From: Monoplex corrugatus
Taxonomy: Eukaryota > Mollusca > Gastropoda > Littorinimorpha > Ranellidae
Direction of reading: 5' to 3'
Length of the DNA: 64,000 nt
NCBI GenBank assembly: GCA_030674185.1
Contig: CM060306.1
Span: 44,284,483-44,348,482 of the forward strand
In this document: positions 48,401 to 59,608 of the stretch, in pieces
How the letters are laid out: each line of letters opens with the position of its first letter
How positions within the stretch are numbered: the first letter of the stretch is position 1
Program-made: the position numbers and the translations under genes
Notes under the pieces: model-generated
Seen by the model: only the letters and a program-made list of their open reading frames with translations
Database searches by the model: none
What the model was told of the DNA's origin: nothing

Positions 48401-51054
48401 AATGTCAATTTACCACACTGAAATAACCTACTTACACCCTGAGCAATTTATGAAATTAAACTGTACAGATTCACTAACATTAAATTACACTGTATAGATA
48501 TATCTCATCCTTTATTTAAATTCAGAGAATTTTTAACTTTTAACCCAAAGTTCAGTTAAAAACTCACTCTGTACCCGGTAGTAGCTGAGTGTTGCAAAGG
48601 CAAAGGTGAAGCAATGATCTTGAAGGAGTTGAACACAAAAGGGAACAGAGATCTGCAAAGTCTGAACCTGTGCTTGAGCGGATTTTCTCACAGTTCGTGA
48701 GGATTTCACAGGAGCAAGCACAAGGTAAACCAACCACACAAAAGCACTTTCATGACTGAAAACCAGCATTAAAATAATACCTGTGAAAATGCAAATGACT
48801 AAAAATGTCAACCAGTGCAACAACCATTTCATGGTGGAGGGGCAATCATAAAAAATACAACAGACAGTGGCACTGAATAATGTTAATTTGTGTACAAAAA
48901 TAAATCAATCCAAACTTCTAATACAAATGCAAGTGCACACTTAATCCCATTCACTCCTGACGTTAGTAATACAGAGAACCAAAAAGGAATTCTTTGATCA
49001 ATATTCTTGCTTATCAACAATTTGAATCTTTGACTGTAGCAAAGCAAGTTAACCCTTTGACTCCCACATCCTGTCTGTCAGCATCCTGCATTGTCAACCA
49101 TGCTAGCAAAGCAAAAACTTAACCCTTTGATTCCCACACCCTATCCACCAGCTTCCTGCAGGAAGCTGGTGGATAGAGTGAGGGAGTCAAAGGGTTAAGT
49201 TTCTGCAAATGGTGGATAGAGCGTGGAAGTCAAAGGGTTAATTTATACAACATCACACAAGAAAACAAGGATGGAGCCACGGTAACATCCGATGTCTTTA
49301 TACAGAACAAATTTACACAAGTTTGTTTTAAGTTCAATGTGACCTTGACAGTAGGCTAGTCTCCAACTAATAGTCATGACTCTCTGTTTGGCCAAATGTC
49401 TGACCTTAATTTGATAGAACATCTGTTTATAAACAGCAGAGAAATCACCACAAACAAACAAAATGCCTGCTGTACGGGATTCAAATCTGACACACGTCCA
49501 TTAAAACTTGGGCATTCAAATTACAGTCAGTGTCCATTCAATGCAGGCATTTGAAACTTGCCATAGGATCAACAGTCTCCCAAACAAAATAAAAATCCCC
49601 CCATGACACAGGCTACCTGGCCTTGTGTAACTCTGAATGACAACCTCCTCCTCCCCCTTTAGAAGGGACAGGAAAATGTTAGGGGAGGTGGGGTTCACAA
49701 GAAAACCAGTTTAAATTAGTTATGGATATGGATTTTTCCTTATTTACAATGAACTAACAACAAAACATTTTACTACACAACATTCAGAATGATTTACAAT
49801 CAACCTCCTGTTAATGTCCATGTCTTGATTTTCACAAAAGGAAATGAACGGTTAAGTAAATCTGCATATCATTTACTTTGAACCAAATACATGAATGCTG
49901 CTTTTCTGTAATACAATAATGAGATACTAGAAATGCTGGCCTGTTACAGTATTTAAGCTGTCATTGATAAATTAACCCTTTGACTCCCGCACTCTATCCA
50001 CCAACTACAAAAACTGAACATTTTGATTCCCTCACCCTACTTACCAACTTCCTGCAGGAAGCTGGTGGATAAGGTGAGGGAGTCAAAGGGTTAAGTTTTT
50101 GTTTTGCTATCATGGTTGATGATGCAGGATGCTGGAGGACAGTGTGCGGGAGGCAAAGGGTTAACATCATCTCATCAACATTACCTCACTTATGATATCA
50201 AGTACAGTTACTGAAATGAATACATGCGTATATATGTCTTCAATATATTGATTTAACAAACAAAAAATGATTATCAAGCCATGCTAATGATCTTATTTTC
50301 CAATATAGATGTGACAATGAAAACGAAGCAGTCTCACAACAGGAAAATGAAGTGACTGATTTCAGCAGGAAGCATTTGATTAGAGCCTATAAAAAAATTG
50401 TCAATCAGTCATCTGCTAAAACGTGTCATAATTTTTGATCACTGTGAATGGCCACACCCTCCAAAATCAATATTAAAAAAAAAAATTTTTAAATCATGCC
50501 AGTTAAAACATGAATCCATGACTTCCCACTGACTCATATTTTTTACCCTATTCCACTGGGACTGATCAACATGTAGACAAGAACCCATTGCTAAAACACT
50601 TTGTTAACAGATCCATACGCACATGTACACACAAACACAGATCATCGCTTTGGTCGATCTGACTTTGATTCCTTTCCTTCCTTTTTAAGAGGAGGAATAA
50701 AAACCTAAAGAGAACAACATACAAAGAGTCAGATGCATTAAGTTCAGCAGTATCAACAAAAAGGGTGGTGGGAAGGCAAGCAAGACGCTATAAATCTTTA
50801 TTGCGAATGAAGCGGTTTCCTTCTGAGTGACGCCCAAAATAAGTGTACCTGGTCCTGCAGTAGAACCCTGGAAAGGAAGAGGTCAAGGTTTAGGCAGGGA
50901 AAGGGTAGAAAAGGCACACCACAAACACATAGGGACAAATCTTCAATGCATCAAAGGTGCAAATCCACACATTCCCTAGAACCCTGTATATGCCATGTAA
51001 GCAGTAATTGAAATGTGTAAACCCATACCTCTCAAGAATGAAGAATTAGTGTCA

Positions 51055-51094
<40 letters not shown>

Positions 51095-51096
51095 AC

Positions 51097-51145
<49 letters not shown>

Positions 51146-52112
51146 CACACACTTATTACAATTCTAAAGACTGACACGCAAGTCCAGTCACTGTTCCAAC
51201 TAAATAAGAAAAACTTACATTAACCACTAAAACACCACAAAGAACAAAGAAATAAACTACTGACGTAAATACAACAAAGATTTTTTCCCATCATGTATGT
51301 CCATGGCTGAAGGCCTGTGAGAAACTCAGTTTGTTCTTACAGGCTTGAAGAATAACTATCTTGTGAATCTAAGAGGTTCTGATCATGGCTGCTTTGATTC
51401 TACAATGCTTAACATGTCTTATTATCTCAACTTCTACAACTTTAACTCAAACATGAGCTGTCTACCAATGTTGATTAACAGATCATTCAATAAAGTAATG
51501 TACATTTTGTGTTTTGGCTTCTAATCAAAAATGTATATACTGTAGTGTAAATATCCTGATGACTAAATCTTCACTGTGTAAACAAACAAAATGGAAGATG
51601 TGTACAAATCTGACAGCACATGTTATGATAAATATAAATACTTATGTGCATTGCAATTCTTTGTATGTATACATGGATTGATGGATGGATGGACAGACGC
51701 ATGAACAATTTTTTTATGTATTCAACTACGTTTGGGTACATGCATGAATGCATACCTGTATGTTAGTTTGTATGGGACGGATATATGGATCGACTTGGGC
51801 CCATGCACAAGAATTATATTACCTGGATTGACGATGGTTTGGCATCTCTGTCAGCCAAGTGCAAGCAGTAGTGAGTGCATGCAGGACATGTGTGTGATGA
51901 TGCACTTACGAACATAAAGTGTGAGTGTGTGCGTGTGTGTGTGTGTGTGGGGAGGGGATGGTTGGGTGTGGCACGAGGGGCCAAACATTCTATGACACTG
52001 ATGTGGAACATTTTGCGTTTTGTGTATGTGCACACACATGTGTCTTTATTTGTTCTTTTACTTGAGATATTTCACAGTCTAAGTGATAAAAGCATGTATG
52101 TGTGTGTGAGAA

Positions 52113-52152
<40 letters not shown>

Positions 52153-52154
52153 TG

Positions 52155-52185
<31 letters not shown>

Positions 52186-55100
52186 GTTGTGTGTGTGTGT
52201 GTGTGTGGTGTGTGGTGTGTATGTGTGTGTGTGCATGCGTGCATGCATATGTGTGAGCGTATAAGCACATGTAACATAATATGACAGTGACATGCCAGCA
52301 GGCTATACCCCCTTACCATTCAGTAAAGGACAAATACAAATCTCAGAATCTTGAGTCTTAGGTCCCCTAACTAGACCCACAGAGACCACACAGACAAAAC
52401 TGGGAAGGAAGCAAAATGTGTTGAATGGACCACAAAAACAGGGCAGTGTGCATGCTGAACTCAAAAGCAAAACATGAGAAAGACAAAAATCCCCCAAAGC
52501 AGGGATAAAACAGGGTGGTGCAAAATATTCCCATTTAAACCACCATCGTCTCTCAAAAAAAAATATATATAAACTGAGTATCAGAAGATTTACAAACATG
52601 CTACCCAAAACCTCAAACAAAGCACTGACGGATTTAAAAACATGGTGTCCAAACAAACAAACAAAATAAGGAATGCTAGCCTCACCCTCACTTCAGACTA
52701 AAACTGAAATATGTTTTCAATCCAACCTATCCCCAAATTCTCTACACGAGTTTGAGACCAACAAACTATTCACGAGCAGTGAGAATTCATGATTGATTGG
52801 TTGAGTGACTTATTGGTTAACTTCTAATGGAACCATACTCCTTTGACTCCCACACCCTGTCCACCAGCATCCTGCATTGTCAACCATGCAAGTAAAGCAA
52901 AACCTTAACCCTTTGACTCCCTCACCCTATCCACCAGCTTCTTGCAGGAAGCTGGTGGATATGGTGAGGGAGTCAAAGTTAAGATTTTGCAATTGATGGA
53001 TAGAGTGTGGGAGTCAAAGGGTTAATGGACACAACTGCTTACCTATATGTTCGGATTCATCATATCTGTCTCCGCTGGGCAGTGGGGTATACTGAGTTTT
53101 GCTGTCATCACTGTCTTCCGGCTAGAAACACAGATAGACAAACACATGAATATAGGTTCTAAGTGAAATGGTATTCATATTCATCTTCATTTATTTTATA
53201 ACAGTGGATTTTCCATCTCAAACTTGGGCTAGTCTCCCCTTTGAGAGCACATCGCTGCAGCGCAATGCCACCCATTTTTAGAAAGGCAAGAAAGCTAATT
53301 GGTCTTCAAGGGGTGGGACCTAAGAAATCAACCTATCTCTCCAATGTTTTATACCAGGGCAGCCGGGCAAAAGCTCTGCTCTTCATGGTTTTTAACTGCC
53401 ATGGGATCTTTAGCATGTGCAGGCCAGAAGGCACACAGGTTTGACTCGTTTTTTTTTTTCCCATTCCAAAGGGTTAGACATTCAGTTTGATTTTCTGGTC
53501 AAACTGAGGATAAAGGTCGAGGTCTCAACAGAAAGTGAACCCTGAAAGCTCAAGTTAAGTCATTAGCAGGCAAACGTCTGAACCATTCTGCCGCTCTTCT
53601 CCTGATAGGATCCTTGCTTGAAATTCTTGTTAAAAATGGATAAACCATTCTCACAAAATCCCTTTTTATGAAAAATGAAAGCATTATTAAAAGAAACACA
53701 AATTTTGTACATCTTAAGGTCACCGTGTTCTTAAAGAAGCATCTTCTCTTTTTCTCTCTTAACACCACCTGTTCACCAGATTCCTCCAGCTCTGTCCATT
53801 CTGCAATGTTGTCAGTCCATCTTTTTTTTTTCTGTCTTCCCCTTTGTGCCCCAAACAGTTCCCTGGGGGACTGATTTAGCAGGGCCACTGAATCTTGTTA
53901 CATGGCCATACCAATGAAGTTTTCTTTACTGAAGTCAACAGCTCTTCATAAGGCCCAATGTGCTGCTTGATGATTTGCACACTTGTTCACTGGTGATACA
54001 ATCAGCATGTCTGATGCTTAGTATGTTTCGCGTTAACACCTCGTATTCATGCCTTGGGTTCATATTTCCAAATTCACTCTGCGGATCCATGTCTAGCATG
54101 CATACAGGACGATGGAATACACCAGTGCCTGCAAGCGCCTATTTTAGGGAGATGTTCTTGTCCTTCCATACAAGTCTCGGCCTGGACAGTGCCAATGTTG
54201 TCTTTGCTGCCCTCCAAAGTTTTCTGTTTTGGATCTGTCACTGCTAACAATGGATCTGAGATGTGAGAACAGTTCCTACAAAGAAGCATTACATGAAATA
54301 AAACTCGACGTGAAGCAAAGATGCCGGTAGAAACAGAATGCAACCGTTTAATGTCAGAATTTCTCGAGAAAATGCTGTTCACACTTTCCTAGAAAAAAAA
54401 GTACTGATTTCAGGTGTTTTCTTTTTCTATCCATGTGACCCCCACCTTGATGCCATAACTTCAAACACATGTACACACACATGCACACACACACATGCAC
54501 ACACACACACACATACACAGACATACACACAGACACACACACATGCGCAAACAACACATTTTGAAAGAATATGTCAGCAGATTAGGAAAATTGAGGAGAT
54601 GGGCACTAATGAAAAAAAAACAGCTAGAAAAGAAACGTTTTGAGATTGGATTTGAATGTTGTTGTTCTGTGGATCATGTAGCGAAACAGATACAAAATGA
54701 CTAGAAACAAACATTTTCCTAACAAAACTTCTGTTTCACTGAGAAATCGCAGCTTTAAAGATGTTACTGCCTTAGAAAAAGATTTGTAAAATATCTGGAA
54801 CCTCCAAACCCTAACAACCATACCAACTAAAGACAATGACTGCAAATGATTGGCATGTTTTTATTCTTTTGACTCCCGCACCCTGTTCACCAGCATCCTG
54901 CACTGTCAACCATGCTAGCAAAGCAAAAACTTAATCCTTTGATCCTCACTCTGTTCACCATCTTCCTGCATGAAGCTGGTGGATAAGGTGAACGAGTCAA
55001 AGGGTTAAGTTTTTGCAGTTCATGGATAGGGTGTGGGAGTCAAAGGGTTAATATTTCAACACTTCGTATTTGAGAATGTGTTTTTAGACTGTGTGTGTGT

Positions 55101-56038
55101 GTTCACACCTAGTCTGAAAACTATTACAGCTGTCATCATTATTGTTAACTGCATGTTTATTCATTTTTTCAAACGCAGTGTATCAGAATATGGTATAATT
55201 CAGCTGGTGCATCTCATGAAGTCTGTTTGGAGTTTCTGCAGTGTATTAGAATATGTTATAATTCAGCTGGTGCATTTCATGAAGTCTGTTTGGAGTTTCT
55301 TCAAGAGGGATCACTGTACTCAGACAATCCTATACGCATTCCACCCAAATCTGCTGGGAATTTTCATTATCTGGCAGACTCCTGAAGCCTGCATGTGTGG
55401 CTACATCTTAAAGTGTGAAGGGCAAGGGAAACAACAGAAAAACCAAACTGCCATCATCTGAATGACTGGACCATTAAAACGGGCAGAAACAGATCAGTTT
55501 TATTTTACAGGCTGGGATTTAAACTCCACACATCAGTATTTTGAGTCTACGTTCTAGCAACAGAATCAGCCAGCCCACTGAGAAAACCAGTAACTTGACT
55601 AAGAGTCAATCCAACAACTCTGTAATATCAACATGGGATAGAGGTAAGGAAAGGCGATTAACACTTTGTATATTCAGTAGAATGCAAGTGTTAGGGGGTG
55701 GGGAAAGGCCATCAAAATTTTGTATCTTGAGTAGAATGCAAGTGTTAGCACGACAGTAGAGAGGGTGTCTAAGTGCAATGTGGTATGTTTCATGCAATAT
55801 AATTTGATTTTGTTTTACACAGTGCAGTAGAGAGTCATGTACTAACTACTTTGTCAACATCTGTTAATTCATCAGAAAAAAACAAATCTTTAGGGCCATT
55901 CTCACCTCTTCGATTTTTTCAGTGGGTTTGATGACCTGCATGTACTGGCCACGCCTTTTGGCTTCCTGCAGCTCTGCTTGGTGAACCGCACTGGAGTCGA
56001 GAAACTTTAACTGAGGCAGGTTGAATAACACACAGTAC
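45399..56038 (-). CDS. LRMDA: LRMDA-like leucine-rich-repeat protein, 3' part of gene
   Basis: Three consecutive minus-strand exons join in phase: 56038-55906, 53121-53043, and one of two alternative last exons (50867-50788 or 45478-45399). The first encodes an LRR C-terminal cap (YCVLFNLPQLKFLDSSAV followed by ELQEAKRRGQYMQVIKP). The second is short and acidic with YTPLPSGD. The last encodes a TRY...SEGNRFI terminus. This set resembles, from memory, the C-terminus of LRMDA (C10orf11), a small LRR protein linked to melanocyte differentiation in vertebrates. The LRR body and start codon must lie to the right of the window. The gene converges on the HP1BP3-like gene about 14.6 kb away. The LRR assignment is good; the symbol is moderately supported. 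Confidence 0.65.
45690..46080. repeat. Short-unit repeat with TGTTTCATGGACCTG
   Basis: Seven or more irregularly spaced copies of TTGTTTCATGGACCTGTTGC and shorter derivatives, separated by purine-rich AAGAACAAGAAAG spacers. Lies 210 bp upstream (on the minus strand) of exon C3. Confidence 0.8.
46806..46874 (-). pseudogene. tRNA-like / SINE head
   Basis: The minus strand reads GCAGTGGGTAGCACC (A-box-like) and GTGGGTTCAAGTCTC (B-box, close to GGTTCGANTCC). A clean anticodon stem is not visible, so a tRNA-derived SINE is more likely than a tRNA gene. Confidence 0.45.
46920..47240. repeat. Minisatellite, about 33-bp unit
   Basis: Eight or nine copies of AAGTCATTTGTC, CACTTGGTATAAAAATCAGT with length variation. 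Confidence 0.9.
47494..47560 (-). pseudogene. Degenerate tRNA-like sequence
   Basis: The minus strand reads CCTTTAGCTCAGTTGGTTAG (a strong tRNA A box and D-arm), GCCCCG, then a decayed T-arm GGACACGACCCTA. No reliable anticodon. A tRNA pseudogene or SINE head. Confidence 0.45.
47561..49048. other. Sequence between LRMDA-like last exons C1 and C3
   Basis: A duplication of about 72 bp at 48085-48215 (TCTGGCAACAACAAAGCAAT twice). A 99-codon minus-strand frame at 48832-48533 has hydrophobic stretches but no splice or family support. No exon is called. Confidence 0.45.
49049..49241 (+). mobile_element. TTAA palindromic MITE copy 7
   Basis: A full 193-bp copy with TTAA at both ends, the long arm on the left, and inner CAGCTTCCTGCAGGAAGCTG. 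Confidence 0.8.
49972..50164 (-). mobile_element. TTAA palindromic MITE copy 8
   Basis: A full 193-bp copy with TTAA at both ends and the long arm on the right. Inner palindrome slightly diverged (CAACTTCCTGCAGGAAGCTG). Confidence 0.8.
50165..50641. other. Sequence between MITE copy 8 and possible exon C2
   Basis: Nothing recognised. On the minus strand this would be the 3' flank of exons C1 and C2. Confidence 0.4.
50642..50704 (-). CDS. Possible third alternative last exon C2
   Basis: An acceptor-like CTTTAG precedes an open frame, VFIPPLKKEGKESKSDRPKR then TGA. It is basic and protein-like but unrelated to C1 and C3. The phase fits direct splicing from exon A (skipping B). From exon B it would read only six residues before a stop. 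It could simply lie in the 3' UTR of C1. Low confidence. Confidence 0.22.
   Translation of the reverse strand, partial: VFIPPLKKEGKESKSDRPKR
50788..50867 (-). CDS. LRMDA: LRMDA-like last exon C1 (proximal)
   Basis: The acceptor is CCTTTCCAG. In the phase set by exon B it reads G-FYCRTRYTYFGRHSEGNR-FIRNKDL and then TAG, 80 nt to the stop. An AATAAA hexamer overlaps the final codons (minus strand of 50802-50797), so this isoform could have a very short 3' UTR. It is homologous to exon C3 at SEGNRFI and T-R-Y-x-x-x-G. Confidence 0.75.
51054..51150. repeat. (CA)n microsatellite
   Basis: About 97 bp of CA dinucleotides with a few single-base interruptions. Confidence 0.95.
51151..51920. other. 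Intron sequence of the LRMDA-like gene
   Basis: Nothing recognised other than short ATGGAT/GGATGG runs near 51680. Confidence 0.4.
51921..52225. repeat. Compound (GT)n / (GA)n microsatellite
   Basis: GT run at 51930-51948, GA run at 52118-52148, GT run at 52153-52215. Confidence 0.9.
52838..53025 (+). mobile_element. TTAA palindromic MITE copy 9
   Basis: Long arm on the left; inner palindrome CAGCTTCTTGCAGGAAGCTG with GGGAGTCAAAGTTAA. The right end is intact (TCAAAGGGTTAA); the left TTAA is mutated. It ends 17 bp from exon B, so it lies right at the 5' end of the following intron. Confidence 0.75.
53043..53121 (-). CDS. LRMDA: LRMDA-like exon B: acidic linker with YTPLP
   Basis: The acceptor is GTTTCTAG and the donor is GTAAGC. 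It enters in phase 0 from exon A, encodes 26 residues (PEDSDDSKTQYTPLPSGDRY, DESEHI) and leaves one base. Both homologous last exons downstream supply the two bases that make glycine. Confidence 0.75.
53230..53600. repeat. SINE-like repeat
   Basis: Contains ACTGCCATGGGATCTTTAGC, GACATTCAGTTTGATTTTC, GTCAAACTGAGGATAAAGG and GTCTGAACCATTCTGCCGC in order. I recall this series from a widespread lophotrochozoan repeat. Only one copy is in this window. Confidence 0.4.
53740..54240 (-). mobile_element. RTE-like LINE reverse transcriptase fragment
   Basis: On the minus strand, across several frameshifts, it reads LVWKDKNISLK, VLTRNILSIRHADCITSEQV, RKLHWYGHVTRFSG and RGRQKKKRWTDNIAEWTEL. The order W-K-D-K-x-I, R-K-L-x-W-Y-G-H-V-x-R and KRW-x-DNI-x-EWT is typical of the C-terminal region of these LINEs. 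Heavily decayed. Confidence 0.6.
54465..54545. repeat. (CA)n-rich microsatellite
   Basis: An interrupted CA/CATGCA run. Confidence 0.9.
54860..55051 (+). mobile_element. TTAA palindromic MITE copy 10
   Basis: Long arm on the left; diverged inner palindrome (CATCTTCCTGCATGAAGCTG). The right end TCAAAGGGTTAA is intact; the left TTAA is mutated. Confidence 0.75.
55178..55305. repeat. 62-bp tandem duplication
   Basis: Two copies beginning GCAGTGTAT, containing ATAATTCAGCTGGTGCAT and GAAGTCTGTTTGGAGTTTCT. A long open frame across it is a by-product of the duplication. Confidence 0.8.
55906..56038 (-). CDS. LRMDA: LRMDA-like exon A: LRR C-cap
   Basis: The acceptor on the minus strand is GATTGCAG at 56040-56039 and the donor is GTGAGAA at 55905. 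After one base completing a codon there are 44 codons. YCVLFNLPQLKFLDSS is the classic LRR-terminal pattern (Y-x-x-x-x-x-L-P-x-L-x-x-L-D). It is followed by AELQEAKRRGQYMQV and a basic/acidic end. The preceding LRR exons are not visible before the window ends. Confidence 0.8.
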
Positions 56039-56575
56039 CTGCAATCACAACAGCAAATTTCACCATCAGTACCCGCAATCCTAACATCAAACTTCATCAT
56101 CAGTACTTGCAATCATAACATCAAATTTTACCACCAAGTCTCAGATGGTTTTAACCTTTTCACGACGCACCGACCACCGGGAGCCAGTGCTGAAAAAGTT
56201 CCCTCCTGATGCACCTGAACCCTGGTGCCGGTAGGGCATGTCTTCTCAGACACACTGGCCATATACTACTGGTCAAGTTCTGAAAAAGTCTGCCAACTTT
56301 CACACTACTGAATACTGGGAACACCCATCAGTACTGTTTAGCAGAAGGCTTTAGCTAAGGGACAGAGTCCGCTGAGTTGATGTAACATTGCACTTAATGC
56401 TCTGACTGAGAGTGGAACAACGTGACCCCCTGACCAGGAAATTCCAATGCCATGTTTTAGGTCTGGCACTTTCCTCCTAGAAAAAATGTCTGCTACCTGC
56501 TAGGTGAAAGAATGTGATTGTTCATGAGTTAGTAGAAACCATCTGTGTTGACTGCTGTCTCTCTCAATCCCTTTC

Positions 56576-56746
<171 letters not shown>

Positions 56747-57073
56747 TTCAAAGGTTCCTCTAGACTTCCGTACAATTATTACTGAGCTGGTTTATGCTCT
56801 GTCTTCTACATTTTCTTGTCATAACAATGCATGTAAGTTTTGAAAATTCTTATTATATGAAAACAGTGTGCTTGTAAAGATCACGTTTTGAACTTTCTGG
56901 TAATATCAAATACTTCACCACTAATCATTCCTTAGTAGCTGTAAAATAAAACAAAAAAGCAGTAAAAATGGTGCATCCGCGGGGAAGAAAACAAATGCTG
57001 ATGGCTCGGCAGCTGGGAACTTCCTGCTTTGCGCAATGGCTGTCATGAAAGACTTCATGAACAATTCGACTTA

Positions 57074-57596
57074 TTAACCTTTTGACTCCCTCACCCTGTC
57101 CACTAACAACCTGCATCATCAACCGTGATAGCAAAACAAAATTTAACCCCTTCACTCCCTCACTCCATCCACCAGCTTCTTGACAAAAATGTGAAAATGC
57201 TATCATATCATTATCATTATCATCATCGTCGTCGTCGTCGTCATCATCATCATCATCATCAACCTCATCATCATCATCACCATCCTCATCATCAACATCA
57301 ACATATACAGCACTTTAAGAATCCTGAATGCTTTAAGGAAAAAATATACACAAGAGTAACAAACACAGGCAAATAGTTTCTGTAAACATGTAACAAGCAT
57401 GCATATATGTATATACTTATATATGCCTATATGCATATACATGTATATATGTATATACCTATGCTCATATATATATATATATATACACATAACAATACAC
57501 ATACACCTATACATATAGAAGTTGGTGGATAGGGGAGGGAGTCAAACAGTTACGTTTTTACAATTTGTGGATAGGATGCGGGAGTCAATATGTTAA
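57074..57596 (+). mobile_element. TTAA palindromic MITE copy 11, interrupted
   Basis: The left half 57074-57183 runs TTAACCTTTTGACTCCC to CACCAGCTTCTTG. The right half 57518-57596 runs AAGTTGGTGGATAGG to TTAA. The palindrome centre is replaced by about 330 bp containing (ATC)n and (TA)n repeats. Confidence 0.6.
57215..57305. repeat. (ATC/GTC)n trinucleotide repeat
   Basis: ATC and GTC triplets with some variants, inside interrupted MITE copy 11. A (TATA)-rich run follows at 57400-57490. Confidence 0.9.
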
Positions 57597-58470
57597 CTGG
57601 CAGAAAAGATCAAAGTCTGGGGGACTCGCACCTGAAGAAAGGCAGGGTGTGGCAGAGTGTTCCACTGAGTTGACATTACAAGTGACTTTATCCTCTCTGC
57701 TTTGAGACAAGATGCATCGTCACGAAATATCAATCGCAAACCTCTGAACAGTATTTCACATGTATTTTGGATTGCAGGTCTTAGTATTTTCATCACAAAC
57801 ATTTTGCAGCAGTCCTGATTAACAGTTTGTTTCAACTGAAAGGACGCAATGTGTCATAAATACAGCCATGTTATCATAGGCACCATATCTCAGAGATTCC
57901 GAAAACCAAAAATTGTCTGGATTTTATGGATAAAGGATAAGCTTGACCGAAAATCACCAAGACTATCCATTTTGATGATGAATTATGTTCTTTACTCAAA
58001 GAGAGAGACAGAGGGCATACCATGCTCTCAGCAGCTGAGGTGATGGGTAAGCAAGGTCAAATGTTTCCCTGACAGTGTTTTATGCCTTCACAGAGTAAAA
58101 CTGGAGCATCATGGCTAAAGTCTTCAATTTTTCGCTGTACTGGCTCATATTTCACTTTTCACTGTACTGGTGTTAGCTTTCTCACTTTTTTTTTGAGCAT
58201 ACAATGTGTTTATTTCCTGAGCATCCCAGTAAAACATTTTTCCTAAGGTGATTTTCCCAGGATCATAAGCACTATTTATTTTTTGACACAAGCCAGCTTG
58301 CTTCAGAAAATGGCTCCTGCCAAGGCCATGCAGATAGCATATGGCAAAGTTGAGAAGCAGAGAAACATGACTGGTTGGCAATGCACTTGGTAAGTGGAGC
58401 TGTAAGAGGTTAACTGTCTGACTGTGATGAATGTCTCTTGAAAAAAACTCAGACAATAAAATGAAAACGT
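57597..58470. other. Unassigned sequence between MITE copy 11 and the tandem repeat
   Basis: No LRR exon for the LRMDA-like gene and no repeat recognised. Confidence 0.4.
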
Positions 58471-58474
58471 TAAC

Positions 58475-58807
58475 TAGTAATACTGTAATACATTATTTGT
58501 AAAGTTGTAATTACATGTGTACAAAATATCACTAAAATTGGAATGGACATTGTATATTACAGTATCTATTATCTAGTCACACTATAACTACACATAATTT
58601 GTAATGTTGTAATCATTTGTGTATAGCATTTCACAACAACTGGTGTGGGAAATTGTATATTACAGTATCTAATATCTAGTTGCACTAAAACTATACATAC
58701 ATGTAATTTGTAATGTTGTAATCATTTGTGTACAGTATTTCACTTACATTGGTGTGGATATTGTATATTACAGTATCTAATATCTAGTCACACTGTAACT
58801 ATATATA
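58475..58807. repeat. Tandem repeat, about 120-bp unit, interrupted by the Gypsy element
   Basis: Three copies contain TAATGTTGTAATCATTTGTG, TTGTATATTACAGTATCTA and ATCTAGTCACACT. A further copy resumes at about 63708-63793, right after the LTR element, showing the element inserted into this array. Confidence 0.85.
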
Positions 58808-59608
58808 TGTAACAGAGTGCCTTGCTCTGTTATGATCTTTCCCCATTTACCTACAACGCTCAAAGGCAACACCGTGTAGCGTGCTTGCCTAGATCAAAAA
58901 CGCCTTGCATTCTCTTGGTCAAATTGTACTGTTATCTCACAGCCTCTGCCTACCCATAGCTATGCATTGGACATTCCAAGGATCTAGCCAGTACATGATG
59001 ATTGTAGATAACACGCTGCTAAACAATTAGCAGATCTACAATGTGTACATGTACTCTAAAGCAGGCCTACGACAAGATTTTGTCGTCATCTCCAGTCAGT
59101 ATTACGTTGTAGTTTTACAGAACGTAGAGGGGGCCGTCACTAATTTATGCTGCCTTTACTTTAGCATTATAGAACAATCGCTGTGTAATTGCCGGCGGGA
59201 ACACTCAGACAATGACCGCAGGGCGCGTCTGTCTCAACCCCCTTAGGTATTTGTGGCTCGATAGCGAGCACATACCCACTCGCGAAACTGCCGGACAATG
59301 ACCAACGTTTCACTTGTGTGTACTGACGCGCTGCGTTAAAACTACACATTAAGTGTTGACTTATTAATTAGGTGAGAACAACCAATCAGACCTTGGCATC
59401 TGGTTGATTGATTAATTAGGTGAGAACAACCAATCAGACCTTGCCATCTGAAAGGTTTGAGATTTGAAAATATGACCATCATGCTCTGTTCCCAGAGTAC
59501 AAATTAATAAGACGCATCATAGCGTGTGCTTTTCCACCGCCACTCTCAGTCTCACCAGAGGTGCCCTTTCCTGCCACCACCCTTAGTCTCACAGCAGGTG
59601 ATCATCTT
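58808..59608 (+). repeat. Left LTR (homologous part)
   Basis: Starts TGTAACAG. Contains an internal 36-bp duplication (ATTAATTAGGTGAGAACAAC twice, about 59363-59447). Homology to the right copy stops near 59608, about 200 bp before the point corresponding to the right LTR end, and no primer-binding site is evident. Confidence 0.65.

Noticed and set aside
48533..48832. Minus-strand 99-codon frame with membrane-like hydrophobic stretches
   Set aside because: No family resemblance, no splice sites and no promoter context. Lies between the two alternative last exons and is best explained by chance in AT-rich DNA.
51875..52319. Open frames of His/Thr, Ser/Leu and Cys/Val repeats
   Set aside because: Direct translations of GT and GA microsatellites. 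The same applies to 4127-4399, 6821-7138, 54338-54643 and 56500-56843.
55033..55461. Plus-strand 142-codon open frame
   Set aside because: Its length comes from a 62-bp tandem duplication and it overlaps the end of a MITE; no protein features.
57125..57376. Histidine-rich open frame
   Set aside because: Translation of the (ATC)n repeat inside an interrupted MITE.
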